Translations under genes and position numbers: made by a program
Shown: positions 46,631-54,558 of the stretch, in pieces
Layout of the letters: every line of letters begins with the position of its first letter
Position numbering within the stretch: the stretch's first letter is position 1
The notes under the pieces: model-generated
The model's database searches: none
The model's input: the letters and a program-made list of their open reading frames with translations, nothing else
What the model was told of the DNA's origin: nothing
Assembly (NCBI RefSeq): GCF_000761215.1
Contig: NZ_CP009438.1
Span: 1,520,501-1,584,500 of the forward strand
Direction: 5' to 3'
DNA: 64,000 bases
Source: Streptomyces glaucescens
GTDB lineage: Bacteria; Actinomycetota; Actinomycetes; Streptomycetales; Streptomycetaceae

Positions 46631-47860
46631 TTACAGGGCGACGCCGAGCAGCGCGTCCACGGCGCGGGTGACGACGCCGGGGGCGCCGGGGTCCTCGCCG
46701 CCCCGCGCGTGCTGGAGCTCGGCCCAGCGGTCGACGGCGGCCAGTGCGGCCGGGGCGTCGAGGTCGTTCGCCAGGGCCTCGCGGATCTCCTCGACCAGCG
46801 CGTCGGCGCCCGGCCCGTCGGGCCGTGAGACGGCGGACCGCCAGCGCTCCAGCCGGGCCTCGGCGTCCCGCAGCACCTGGTCGGTCCACTCCCAGTCGGC
46901 CCGGTAGTGGTGGGCGAGGAGCGAGAGCCGGATGGCGGCCGGGTCCACGCCGTCGCGGCGCAGCCGGGAGACGAAGACCAGGTTGCCCTTGGACTTCGAC
47001 ATCTTCTCGCCGTGCAGGGCGACCATGCCGGCGTGGACGTACGCCTTGGCCATGGGGAACTCGCCGGTCAGCACCTGGGCGTGCGAGGCGCCCATCTCGT
47101 GGTGCGGGAAGGCGAGGTCGGAGCCGCCGCCCTGGACGTCGAAGCCCATCCCGAGGTGGTCGAGGGCGATGGCGACGCACTCGATGTGCCAGCCGGGGCG
47201 GCCGGGCCCGAGGGAGCCGCCGTCCCAGCTCGGCTCGCCCGGCCGGGCGGCCATCCACAGCATCGGGTCGAGCGGGTTCTTCTTGCCCGGCCGGTCCGGG
47301 TCGCCGCCGCGTTCGGCGGACAGCAGCCGCATGGCGGCGGCGTCCAGGTTCGAGACCTGGCCGAAGTGCGGGTCGGCCTCGACGGAGAAGTAGATGTCGC
47401 CGTCGAGTTCGTAGGCGGCGCCCATCGCGCGCAGCCGCTCCACGAGCGGCACGATGCCGGGTATGGCCTCGACCGCGCCGATGTACTGCCGCGGCGGCAG
47501 CATCCGCAGGGCGGTCATGTCCTCACGGAAGAGGGCCGTCTCCTGCTCGGCCAGGGCCACCCAGTCGACGCCGTCGCGCTGCGCCCGCTCCAGCAGCGGA
47601 TCGTCGACGTCGGTGACGTTCTGGACGTAGTGGACCTGCCGCTTGGTGTCCAGCCACACGCGCTGGACGAGGTCGAACGCGTTGTAGGTCGCCGCGTGAC
47701 CGATGTGGGTCGCGTCGTACGGGGTGATGCCGCAGACGTAGATACGGGCGACGGGACCGGGGGCGAGGGGGACGAGACCACCGGTCGCGGTGTCGTGGAT
47801 CCTCAGGTCGCGGCCCTGACCAGGCAGGGCGGGGACCTCGGAAGCGGGCCAGGCATGCAT
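46631..47860 (-). CDS. mshC: Mycothiol cysteine ligase MshC
   Basis: 409 residues, paralogue of cysteinyl-tRNA synthetase. It ligates cysteine to glucosaminyl-inositol in mycothiol synthesis. ATHIGHA (HIGH) and EKMSKSKGN (KMSKS) are present; zinc ligands include the Cys in [18 protein letters not shown] and GWHIECVA. It is shorter than CysRS (about 460 residues) because the anticodon-binding domain is reduced, as expected for MshC. The neighbouring kinase-like, DUF3090 and phosphatase genes are conserved beside mshC across actinobacteria. Confidence 0.95.
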   Translation of the reverse strand: MHAWPASEVPALPGQGRDLRIHDTATGGLVPLAPGPVARIYVCGITPYDATHIGHAATYNAFDLVQRVWLDTKRQVHYVQNVTDVDDPLLERAQRDGVDWVALAEQETALFREDMTALRMLPPRQYIGAVEAIPGIVPLVERLRAMGAAYELDGDIYFSVEADPHFGQVSNLDAAAMRLLSAERGGDPDRPGKKNPLDPMLWMAARPGEPSWDGGSLGPGRPGWHIECVAIALDHLGMGFDVQGGGSDLAFPHHEMGASHAQVLTGEFPMAKAYVHAGMVALHGEKMSKSKGNLVFVSRLRRDGVDPAAIRLSLLAHHYRADWEWTDQVLRDAEARLERWRSAVSRPDGPGADALVEEIREALANDLDAPAALAAVDRWAELQHARGGEDPGAPGVVTRAVDALLGVAL

Positions 47861-47991
47861 GCCTTGAGCCTAACCGGACTGGAGTTCCGTATACGAACCG
47901 GACCAGGCCATATGGCCGGGAAGGCGCTCTTGCGGCCACCCGGCCCATGTGCGTGCGCGGCCTCCCGGCCCCGGTGCGGCGGAGACCTCCG

Positions 47992-48810
47992 TCACACCGG
48001 CGGCCAGGGGATGGCCGGCCACTCGCCGCCGGGTTCCGGGTGGACCCGGGCGGTGAGCAGCGCCTCGACCCGCGCGCGCGTGGCGTCCAGTTCGGCCGGG
48101 GTGATCAGCCCCGCGAGGCGTTCGGCGAGCGCCGCGCCCGGCGCCAGCCGCTCCCGGAGCCCGCCGAGGACCGTGACGGCTTCCTCGGTGAGGGCCTGGC
48201 CCGCCCAGCCCCACAGCAAGGTGCGCAGCTTGTTCTCGACGTTGAAGGTGACGCCGTGGTCGATGCCGTAGAGCCGGCCGCCGGCGGCGGGGAGCAGATG
48301 GCCGCCCTTGCGGTCGGCGTTGTTGATCACCGCGTCGAGCACGGCGAGCCGCCGCAGCCGGGGGTCGTCGGCGTGCACCAGCAGCGCGGTACGCCCCTCC
48401 CCCACCTCGGCGAGGCCGATCGCCTTCCAGCCCGGCCCCGGCTCGTCCTCCTCGACCAGGGCCAGCAGTTCGGCGTCGGGGACCGCCTCGATCCAGAGCT
48501 GGACCATGCCCTCGCCGTACGGGCCGTCCCGCAGCACGGTCGGCGGGACCAGGCCCCAGCCGGTGGCCTCCGAGACCAGGTAGGCGGCCACCTCGCGGGC
48601 GGCGAGCGTGCCGTCCGGGAAGTCCCACAGCGGGCGTTCCCCGGCGACCGGCTTGTAGACGCAGGCCGCTTCCTGCCCGTCGTGGGTCACCGTGCAGTAC
48701 AGCGCCGCGTTGGAGGCCTCCCGGATGCGTCCGCGCACGGTCAGCTCGCCCTCGGCGAGCAGGTCCGCCGGCGTCATGCTCCGCGGCGGTATCCGTTCTG
48801 GCGCGGACAT
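47992..48810 (-). CDS. SCO1664-family PI3/4-kinase-like protein
   Basis: 272 residues. The phosphatidylinositol 3/4-kinase-like fold is suggested by VTHDGQEAACVYKPVAGERP (nucleotide-binding Lys), the catalytic-loop-like VLDAVINNADRKGGHLL and the metal-binding YGIDHGVTFN. Its start overlaps the DUF3090 gene by 37 bp, so translation is coupled. ATG 48810 follows GGAAGGAC. Substrate (lipid, inositol or protein) unknown. It is always found beside DUF3090 and mshC, hinting at an inositol-related job, which is inference. Confidence 0.85.
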   Translation of the reverse strand: MSAPERIPPRSMTPADLLAEGELTVRGRIREASNAALYCTVTHDGQEAACVYKPVAGERPLWDFPDGTLAAREVAAYLVSEATGWGLVPPTVLRDGPYGEGMVQLWIEAVPDAELLALVEEDEPGPGWKAIGLAEVGEGRTALLVHADDPRLRRLAVLDAVINNADRKGGHLLPAAGGRLYGIDHGVTFNVENKLRTLLWGWAGQALTEEAVTVLGGLRERLAPGAALAERLAGLITPAELDATRARVEALLTARVHPEPGGEWPAIPWPPV

Positions 48811-49364
48811 ACGTGTCCTTCCGGGTCGAGCGGCAGGCTGCACAGCGGGCAGGGCGGCCGGCCGGCGTTGACGACGTCGAGGGCGCGCTTGGCGAAGGCC
48901 CTGGCCTGGGCTCCGGTGAGCCGGACCCGCAGCATCGGCGGCCCGTTCTCCTCGTCCTGGAGCAGCCGCTCCTCGGCTTCGGCCAGGTCCTCGTCGGAGT
49001 CGGCGTCCAGCTCCACGAGGGCCTGCGCCTCGACGATCATGCGCTGTTCCTCGCCGTCCCAGGCGAGGGCCATGGTGCCGACCCGGAACTCCTCCTCGAC
49101 GGGGGTGTCCAGCGGGGCGGTGTCGGTGACCTCGGCGGGGGCGACGGCCGGCACGGCGGCACTGCCGCCGCTGCGCCGCACCACCTCGTCGAGGAGTTCG
49201 TCCATGCGCTCGGCGAGCGCGGCGACCTGCGTCTTCTCCAGGGCCACGCTGGTCACCCGGGAGCCGGCGGTGGCCTGGAGGAAGAAGGTACGACGCCCGG
49301 GCAGTCCGACCGTGCCGGCCACGAAACGGTCCGGTGGGTCGTAGAGGAACACCTGACGGGACAC
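48774..49364 (-). CDS. DUF3090 family protein
   Basis: 196 residues: VFLYDPPDRFVAGTVGLPGR at the N-terminus, an acidic middle, and a C-terminal zinc-knuckle-like RPPCPLCSLPLDPEGHVCPR. It overlaps the kinase-like gene downstream by 37 bp and lies 84 bp after the phosphatase gene, forming a three-gene unit. Known only as a conserved actinobacterial family; no function assigned. Confidence 0.9.
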   Translation of the reverse strand: MSRQVFLYDPPDRFVAGTVGLPGRRTFFLQATAGSRVTSVALEKTQVAALAERMDELLDEVVRRSGGSAAVPAVAPAEVTDTAPLDTPVEEEFRVGTMALAWDGEEQRMIVEAQALVELDADSDEDLAEAEERLLQDEENGPPMLRVRLTGAQARAFAKRALDVVNAGRPPCPLCSLPLDPEGHVCPRQNGYRRGA

Positions 49365-49448
49365 GTCCTGTCTCCTGGAATCGTCTGGACTTGTGGTTCG
49401 GCATCGACTGCGGACCGACTGACCGCTTCACCCTACTGCGGGCGACGA

Positions 49449-50135
49449 TCACGGTGCGCCCGCACCACCCCCGACGGTCGCGTCACCGGCCGGCGGCTCC
49501 TCGGGCGGCACCAGGGACGCGAAGTCGCCGGTGTCGCCGAGGCGGACGAGGAAGGGGCGCGTGCGGGTGTAACGGATCGCGGTGATGGAACACGGTTCCA
49601 CACTGATCCGCTGGAAGAGGTCGAGATGAAGTCCGAGCGCGTCCGCGACGAGCGACTTGATGATGTCGCCGTGCGAACACATCAAGTACACCGCGCCGGG
49701 CCCGTGATCGCGCTCCACGCGCGCGTTCCACTCGCGGACCGCCTCGGCGGCGCGAGTGGCCATCGCGCGCATCGACTCGCCGCCGGGGAACTCGGCGGCC
49801 GAGGGGTGCGCCTGCACGACCTCCATCAGGGGCTCGTCCTTCAGTTCGGCGAGCTTGCGGCCGGACCAGTCGCCGTAGTGGCACTCGCCGATGCGTTCGT
49901 CGGTGTGCGCGGTCAGGCTGGGGCGGGCGTCGAGCAGCGGCCGGACCGTCTCCTGGCAGCGCTCCAGGGGGCTGGTGACGACCTCGGCGAGCGGCAGCGC
50001 GGCCAGCCGGCCGGGCAGGGCGGCGGCCTGCGCGGTGCCGCGTTCGTCGAGCCGCACGCCGGGCGTCCAGCCGGCGAGCAGTCCCTCGGTGTTGGCGGTG
50101 GAACGTCCGTGCCGGACGAGGATGAGCGTGGGCAT
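49449..50135 (-). CDS. Histidine-phosphatase (phosphoglycerate mutase-like) protein, MSMEG_4193 type
   Basis: 228 residues. RHG catalytic motif TLILVRHGRSTANTEGLLAG, second His in the AVYLMCSHGDIIKSLVADAL region, with GECHYGDWSGRKLAELKDEP as the usual PGM-family acid segment. ATG 50135 is placed at MPTLILVRHG; longer in-frame starts add residues with no homologous pattern. First gene of the phosphatase-DUF3090-kinase-like unit, divergent from corA. Substrate unknown. Confidence 0.9.
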   Translation of the reverse strand: MPTLILVRHGRSTANTEGLLAGWTPGVRLDERGTAQAAALPGRLAALPLAEVVTSPLERCQETVRPLLDARPSLTAHTDERIGECHYGDWSGRKLAELKDEPLMEVVQAHPSAAEFPGGESMRAMATRAAEAVREWNARVERDHGPGAVYLMCSHGDIIKSLVADALGLHLDLFQRISVEPCSITAIRYTRTRPFLVRLGDTGDFASLVPPEEPPAGDATVGGGAGAP

Positions 50136-50196
50136 GCCGCCCAGGGTAGGCGTACACCCGCGTGCGGTGGCCGGACGCGGAAGGAGAATGCACCCA

Positions 50197-51192
50197 GTGA
50201 TCGTGGATTGCGCCATCTACCGGAACGGACGTCGGACGGAGGGCCCCGAGGACTTCTCCGACGCCCTCGACGAGGCGCGGGCGGGGGGCGGGTTCGTGTG
50301 GATCGGCCTGCACGAGCCGACCGAGCAGGAGTTCAGCCATGTCAGCGAGGAGTTCCGGCTGCACCCGCTGGCCGTGGAGGACGCCCTGAAGGCCCACCAG
50401 CGGCCCAAGCTGGAGGTGTACGAGGACTCGCTGTTCCTGGTGCTGAAGCCGGTGGTGTACGAGCCGGAGAGCGACGCGGTGTCCTCCGGCGAGCTCATGG
50501 TCTTCCTCGGCGACGGGTTCGTGGTGACCGTGCGGCACGGCGAGGGGGCCCCGCTGGCCGCCGTCCGGCGACGGCTGGAGCGCGAGCCGGAGCTGCTGGT
50601 CAAGGGGCCCACGGCAGTGCTCTACGCCGTCGCCGACGCCACCGTCGACCACTACCTGGAGGTGGCGGGTGAGCTGCAGAACGACCTGGAGGAGCTGGAG
50701 ACGGAGGTCTTCTCGCCGGACCAGGGCGGCTCACGGCACACCGCGTCGCGGATCTACACCTTCAAGCGGCAGATCCTGGAGTTCCGCAGGGCCGCCGGCC
50801 CGCTCGCCCTGCCGCTCACCCGGCTCGCGGAGACCGGGACGTTCGGCGGGGCGGTGCCGTTCGTGGACGAGAAGGCGCGGCCCTTCTTCCGCGACGTCCA
50901 CGACCACCTCACGCGCGTGAACGAGTCCGTGGAGGCACTGGACCGGCTGGTGTCCGACGTGCTGTCGGCCCATCTGGCGCAGATGAGCGTGCGGCAGAAC
51001 GACGACATGCGGAAGATCTCCGCGTGGGCGGCCATGGCCGCGGTCCCCACGATGATCGCGGGGGTCTACGGCATGAACTTCGAGCACATGCCGGAGCTGC
51101 GCTGGACGTGGTCCTACCCGGCGGTGATCGTGGTGATGGCCGTCCTGGAGGTCCTGCTGTACCGGCTGTTCAAGGGGCGGGGCTGGATGTGA
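50197..51192 (+). CDS. corA: CorA-type magnesium/cobalt transporter
   Basis: 331 residues. Large cytosolic N-terminal domain, two C-terminal membrane helices (ISAWAAMAAVPTMIAGVYGM and SYPAVIVVMAVLEVLLYRLF) and the signature YGMNFEHMPE between them, a pore-entry loop. It ends with a basic tail (FKGRGWM). GTG at 50197 is preferred over ATG at 50188, because AAGGAG ends only 1 nt before the ATG but 10 nt before the GTG. Divergent from the phosphatase gene by 61 bp. Confidence 0.92.
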   Translation: MIVDCAIYRNGRRTEGPEDFSDALDEARAGGGFVWIGLHEPTEQEFSHVSEEFRLHPLAVEDALKAHQRPKLEVYEDSLFLVLKPVVYEPESDAVSSGELMVFLGDGFVVTVRHGEGAPLAAVRRRLEREPELLVKGPTAVLYAVADATVDHYLEVAGELQNDLEELETEVFSPDQGGSRHTASRIYTFKRQILEFRRAAGPLALPLTRLAETGTFGGAVPFVDEKARPFFRDVHDHLTRVNESVEALDRLVSDVLSAHLAQMSVRQNDDMRKISAWAAMAAVPTMIAGVYGMNFEHMPELRWTWSYPAVIVVMAVLEVLLYRLFKGRGWM

Positions 51193-51199
51193 GGGGCCC

Positions 51200-51988
51200 T
51201 CACGCGAACTCCGTGGCCGTCTCCGCGGGGCCGCCGAGGGCGTTGCGGCGCCGCGGCGGCCGCAGGGAGACCATGCGGCGCCAGCCGCCGAGCCGCTCGT
51301 AGGCGTAGACGGCGTGGATGCCGGCCGCGAGCACCGCGGACCTGGCCCTGCGCCAGCCCAGGACGCGGCCCATGCGGGACATGACGGCCAGGCTGACGTC
51401 CCGGTGCACGCGGATCTCGGCGAGCGCGCACGCGCGCAGGGTGCGCTGGATGGCCCGGCCGTGGCCGGCGCGGGCGAGGCGGAGCAGTTCCTCGTGGCAG
51501 TAGGCGAGGTGGTTGTCCTCGTCGGCGGAGATCATCCGGACCGCCCGGCCGATGTCCGGGTGGTCGGCGAAGTGCTTGCGCAGCAGCCCCATCTGCTCGG
51601 CGGCGCGCTGCTCGGTGACCCGGCTGTGCGCGAGGTAGGTGACGATGTCCTGGACCGTGAGCGGTTCGTCGCGCCGGAGCCTGTCGTGGGCGAGGCCGAT
51701 GCCCGCGCGTTCCAGCAGCATGGTGTAGTCGGTCTCGGGCGGGACGGGGACCGGGTCGAGGCCGCGCTTGCGCAGGAGCGCGGTGAAGATGCGCCCGTGC
51801 TTGTCCTCGTCGGCGCCGTGCCGGGTGATCTTGGGGGCGAGGTCGCGCTCGCTCGCGGGGACGAGCGCGGCGATCCGGGCGTTCTCCCATCCGCCCTGCG
51901 CCTCACCGCCGGCGGCGATGGAGCAGAAGAGGGCGAAGGACTCGTCGTTGTCGAGGATCTCCTGGAACAGACCCTTGGCCGAAAGCAT
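51200..51988 (-). CDS. Ferritin-like domain protein, probable diiron protein
   Basis: 262 residues, all-helical. Two DEDxH elements, GADEDKHGRIF and SADEDNHLAYCHEELLRLAR, with additional Glu (EGERDL-type positions and RVTEQRAAEQM), give a four-helix diiron pattern. A basic C-terminal tail (RPPRRRNALGG) follows. ATG 51988 has GAGAGGGG upstream. It is convergent with corA, stops being 7 bp apart, and is not in an operon. Likely oxidoreductase or iron handling; no specific family name is certain. Confidence 0.78.
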   Translation of the reverse strand: MLSAKGLFQEILDNDESFALFCSIAAGGEAQGGWENARIAALVPASERDLAPKITRHGADEDKHGRIFTALLRKRGLDPVPVPPETDYTMLLERAGIGLAHDRLRRDEPLTVQDIVTYLAHSRVTEQRAAEQMGLLRKHFADHPDIGRAVRMISADEDNHLAYCHEELLRLARAGHGRAIQRTLRACALAEIRVHRDVSLAVMSRMGRVLGWRRARSAVLAAGIHAVYAYERLGGWRRMVSLRPPRRRNALGGPAETATEFA

Positions 51989-52371
51989 CCGGGACCCCTC
52001 TCGGCGGGATACCTGCGGGATGGCGCAGTGCCTCGGAGAACGAGTCAAGTGCGCGACGCGGGGCGCTGCAACCGATGGGCCCGGCGACTGCGCCGAAAGA
52101 CGGACCGCGATCGTGCGCCGGGGGCGTAACCGGGCGCCGGGCGGCGCGTTGTTCCGCGTGACGGCCGTGGCGGGGTCGACCCCCGAGCCCCCACCACGGC
52201 CGCGAAGACCCCGCCGCCCCGGTCCCGGCACCGGGGCGTGCACCGGCCGGGACCGGGGCGCCCTTCAGGGGGCGTCCCGGCGCGCTCCGCGCGGCAGCCG
52301 GCCCGGCGTTCCCCAGGGCCAGGGTCTTTCGTCCGGATCAGGCGCGAGCCCGGCATGATCCGAACGAGGCC
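51989..52371. other. Hairpin-rich intergenic region
   Basis: 383 bp containing the promoter of the ferritin-like gene on its left and, from 52133 on, three successive hairpin-forming inverted repeats ending at the stop codon of the LLM gene. No gene is supported here. Confidence 0.6.
52162..52258. terminator. Two consecutive hairpins downstream of the second LLM gene
   Basis: Hairpin 1: CGGCCGTGGCGGGG against its complement at 52189-52202, one mismatch, 13-nt loop. Hairpin 2: CCCCGGTCCCGG / CCGGGACCGGGG (52217-52228 and 52247-52258), perfect 12 bp. Probably termination of the minus-strand transcript. Confidence 0.6.
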
Positions 52372-52373
52372 CT
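52321..52373. repeat. Imperfect inverted repeat overlapping an LLM stop codon
   Basis: Arms 52321-52340 and 52356-52373 pair imperfectly (core GGATCA / TGATCC with CGT-CGA flanks), with a 15-nt loop. The right arm includes the first bases of the TAG stop codon of the LLM gene. Could be a terminator or a small mobile-repeat remnant. Confidence 0.55.
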
Positions 52374-53427
52374 AGGCCAGCCCCGCGCGCTCCAGGGCCT
52401 CGGTGCCGGCCCGCAGCGAGGCGAGCCGCTCGTCGAGCGTGAAGCCCGCGGGAGCCAGGCTGAGGGTGGTGACCCCGGCCTCGGCGTAGGCCCTCATCCG
52501 GTCGGCGATGCGGTCGACCGAGCCGAGCAGGGTGGTCTTGTCGATCAGGTCGTGCGGAACGGCGGCCGCGGCGCCCTGCTTGTCCCCGGAGAGGTACTTG
52601 GCCTGGATCTCGGCGGCCTCCCGCTCGTAGCCCATGCGCCGGGCGAGCTGGTTGTAGAAGTTCTGCTTGGGGCTGCCCATGCCGCCGACGTACAGGGCGG
52701 TGTAGGGACGGAAGGTGTCGGCGAGGGCGGTGACGTCCTCGTCCGCGCCGACGGCCAGCGGGAGCGTCGGGCAGACGTCGAAGCCGTCGAGGGTCTTGCC
52801 GGCCTTCTCGCGGCCGGCGCGCAGGTGCCTGATCGCGGTCTCCTCCAGGTGGTCGGCGGAGGGGAAGATCAGCAGGGCGCCGTCGGCGATCTCGCCGGTC
52901 TGCTCCAGGTTGCGGGGGCCGATCGCGGCGATGTACAGCGGGATGTGCTCGCGCTGGGGGTGGACGGTCAGCTTGATGGGCTTGCCGGGGCCGCCGGGCA
53001 GCGGCAGGGTCCAGTGCTCGCCGTCGTGGGTGAGGCGTTCGCGGCTCATGGCCTTGCGGACGATCTCGACGTACTCCCGGGTGCGGGAGAGCGGCTTGTC
53101 GAACTTGACGCCGTACCAGCCCTCCGAGACCTGGGGACCGGAGACGCCGAGGCCGAGCCGGAACCGGCCGCCGGAGAGGGAGTCGAGGGTGGCGGCCGTC
53201 ATGGCGGTCATGGCGGGCTGGCGGGCGGGGATCTGGAAGATGGCCGAGCCGACGTCGATCCGGCTGGTCTGGGCGGCGACCCAGCTCAGCACGGTCGCGG
53301 CGTCCGAGCCGTAGGCCTCGGCGGCCCAGCAGACCGCGTAGCCGAGGCGGTCGGCCTCCTGGGCGACGGCGAGGTTGTCCGCGTCCATTCCGGCGCCCCA
53401 GTAGCCGAGGTTGATGCCGAGCTGCAT
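52372..53427 (-). CDS. LLM-class F420-dependent oxidoreductase
   Basis: 351 residues, luciferase-like fold close to the MSMEG_4879-type group: LGINLGYWGAGMDADNLAVA, AEAYGSDAATVLSWVAAQTS, GGRFRLGLGVSGPQVSEGWY, and C-terminal ITLIGSVDRIADRM-like segment (LLGSVDRIADRMRAYAEAGV). ATG at 53427 is used because AAGGGG lies 6 bp upstream of it, whereas the ATG at 53433 directly abuts that site. A 14-bp palindrome overlaps the leader, suggesting TetR-type control. Substrate unknown. Confidence 0.88.
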   Translation of the reverse strand: MQLGINLGYWGAGMDADNLAVAQEADRLGYAVCWAAEAYGSDAATVLSWVAAQTSRIDVGSAIFQIPARQPAMTAMTAATLDSLSGGRFRLGLGVSGPQVSEGWYGVKFDKPLSRTREYVEIVRKAMSRERLTHDGEHWTLPLPGGPGKPIKLTVHPQREHIPLYIAAIGPRNLEQTGEIADGALLIFPSADHLEETAIRHLRAGREKAGKTLDGFDVCPTLPLAVGADEDVTALADTFRPYTALYVGGMGSPKQNFYNQLARRMGYEREAAEIQAKYLSGDKQGAAAAVPHDLIDKTTLLGSVDRIADRMRAYAEAGVTTLSLAPAGFTLDERLASLRAGTEALERAGLA

Positions 53428-53437
53428 GACCATCCCC

Positions 53438-53451
53438 TTACTGATCAGTAA
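53438..53451. promoter_or_regulatory. Perfect 14-bp palindrome at the ribosome site of the LLM gene
   Basis: TTACTGATCAGTAA, AT-rich, overlapping the edge of the Shine-Dalgarno sequence of the LLM gene. Form and composition resemble TetR/FadR-type operators of actinomycetes. No TetR gene is adjacent, so the regulator would act in trans. Confidence 0.65.
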
Positions 53452-53574
53452 CGTCCCTGGTGGGGCCGACCCTACCGCGTGGACGGCCGGCGCACGCGGG
53501 CCCGGCCGGGGACCGCGAAACCGTTGTCCACAGGCAACCCACGGCAGCAGTCGCGGCCAGTAATCTCGGCGGAC

Positions 53575-54558
53575 ATGGAGCAGAGGCATCTCGGCCGCAC
53601 CGGCCTGCGTGTGTCCCGTATCGGTCTAGGCACCCTGACCTGGGGCCGGGACACGGACGAGCATGACGCGGCGGACCTCCTGAAGACGTTCTGGGAGGCC
53701 GGCGGGACCCTCGTCGACACGGCGGACGTGTACGGGAACGGAGAGGCCGAATACCTGCTCGGACGCCTGCTGGACGGACTGGTCCCGCGGCGGGACCTGG
53801 TCATCTCCACCAAGGCCGGCAGCGTCCCCGATCCCGACCGGCGGTTCGACGGCTCCCGAGGGCACCTGCTGGCCGCCCTCGACGCCTCCCTCACCCGGCT
53901 GGGAACCGACCACGTCGACCTGTGGCACGTCCACGCCTACGATCCCGGGACACCCCTGGAGGAGACGCTCCAGGCGCTCGACCTCGCGGTGAGCAGCGGA
54001 CGGGCGCGGTACGCCGGGGTCTCCAACTTCTGCGGGTGGCAGCTCGCCAAGGCGGCGACCTGGCAGCTGGCCGCGCCGGGCACGCGGACCCGGCTGGCCG
54101 GCACGCAGATGGAGTACTCGCTGCTCCAGCGCGGCGTCGAACGGGAGGTGCTGCCCGCGGCGATCGACCTCGGCATCGGGCTGCTGCCCTCCTCGCCGCT
54201 GGGGCGCGGTGTGCTGACCGGCAAGTACCGGGGCGGCGTGCCCGCGGACTCGCGCGGCGCCTCCGACCACCTGGCGCCGTTCGTGGAGCCCTACCTCGAC
54301 GACACGGCCGCCCGGATCGTCGACGCCGTCACCACCGCGGCGGACGGGCTCGCGGTGACCCCGCTGCAGGTGTCGCTCGCCTGGGTGCGCGACCGGCCGG
54401 GCGTGACCGCGCCGATCGTGGGCGCGCGCAACGCGCAGCAGCTCACGGCGGCACTGTCAGTGGAGGCGCTTAGTCTTCCTGACGAGATCTGCCGGGCGCT
54501 CGACGATGTGTCGGCGCCCGTGCACCGCTATCCCGATCACGACTGGAGCACGCTGTGA
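53575..54558 (+). CDS. Aldo/keto reductase
   Basis: 327 residues, TIM-barrel NADPH-dependent reductase. Catalytic tetrad: Asp/Tyr in LVDTADVYGNGEAEYLLGRL, Lys in LVISTKAG, His in DHVDLWHVHAYDP; the coenzyme-binding end is VTAPIVGARNAQQLTAAL. Similar to the YajO/general stress AKR group. ATG 53575 is the conserved MEQRHLGRTGLRVS start. It overlaps the next gene by 4 bp (GTGA), so a RecD-like protein is translated with it. Confidence 0.92.
   Translation: MEQRHLGRTGLRVSRIGLGTLTWGRDTDEHDAADLLKTFWEAGGTLVDTADVYGNGEAEYLLGRLLDGLVPRRDLVISTKAGSVPDPDRRFDGSRGHLLAALDASLTRLGTDHVDLWHVHAYDPGTPLEETLQALDLAVSSGRARYAGVSNFCGWQLAKAATWQLAAPGTRTRLAGTQMEYSLLQRGVEREVLPAAIDLGIGLLPSSPLGRGVLTGKYRGGVPADSRGASDHLAPFVEPYLDDTAARIVDAVTTAADGLAVTPLQVSLAWVRDRPGVTAPIVGARNAQQLTAALSVEALSLPDEICRALDDVSAPVHRYPDHDWSTL

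Noticed and set aside
47881..47900. CGTATACG palindrome ahead of mshC as a regulator site
   Set aside because: Only 8 bp and placed where a -10 box would be; more likely promoter sequence. A SigR-type promoter was looked for and not found.
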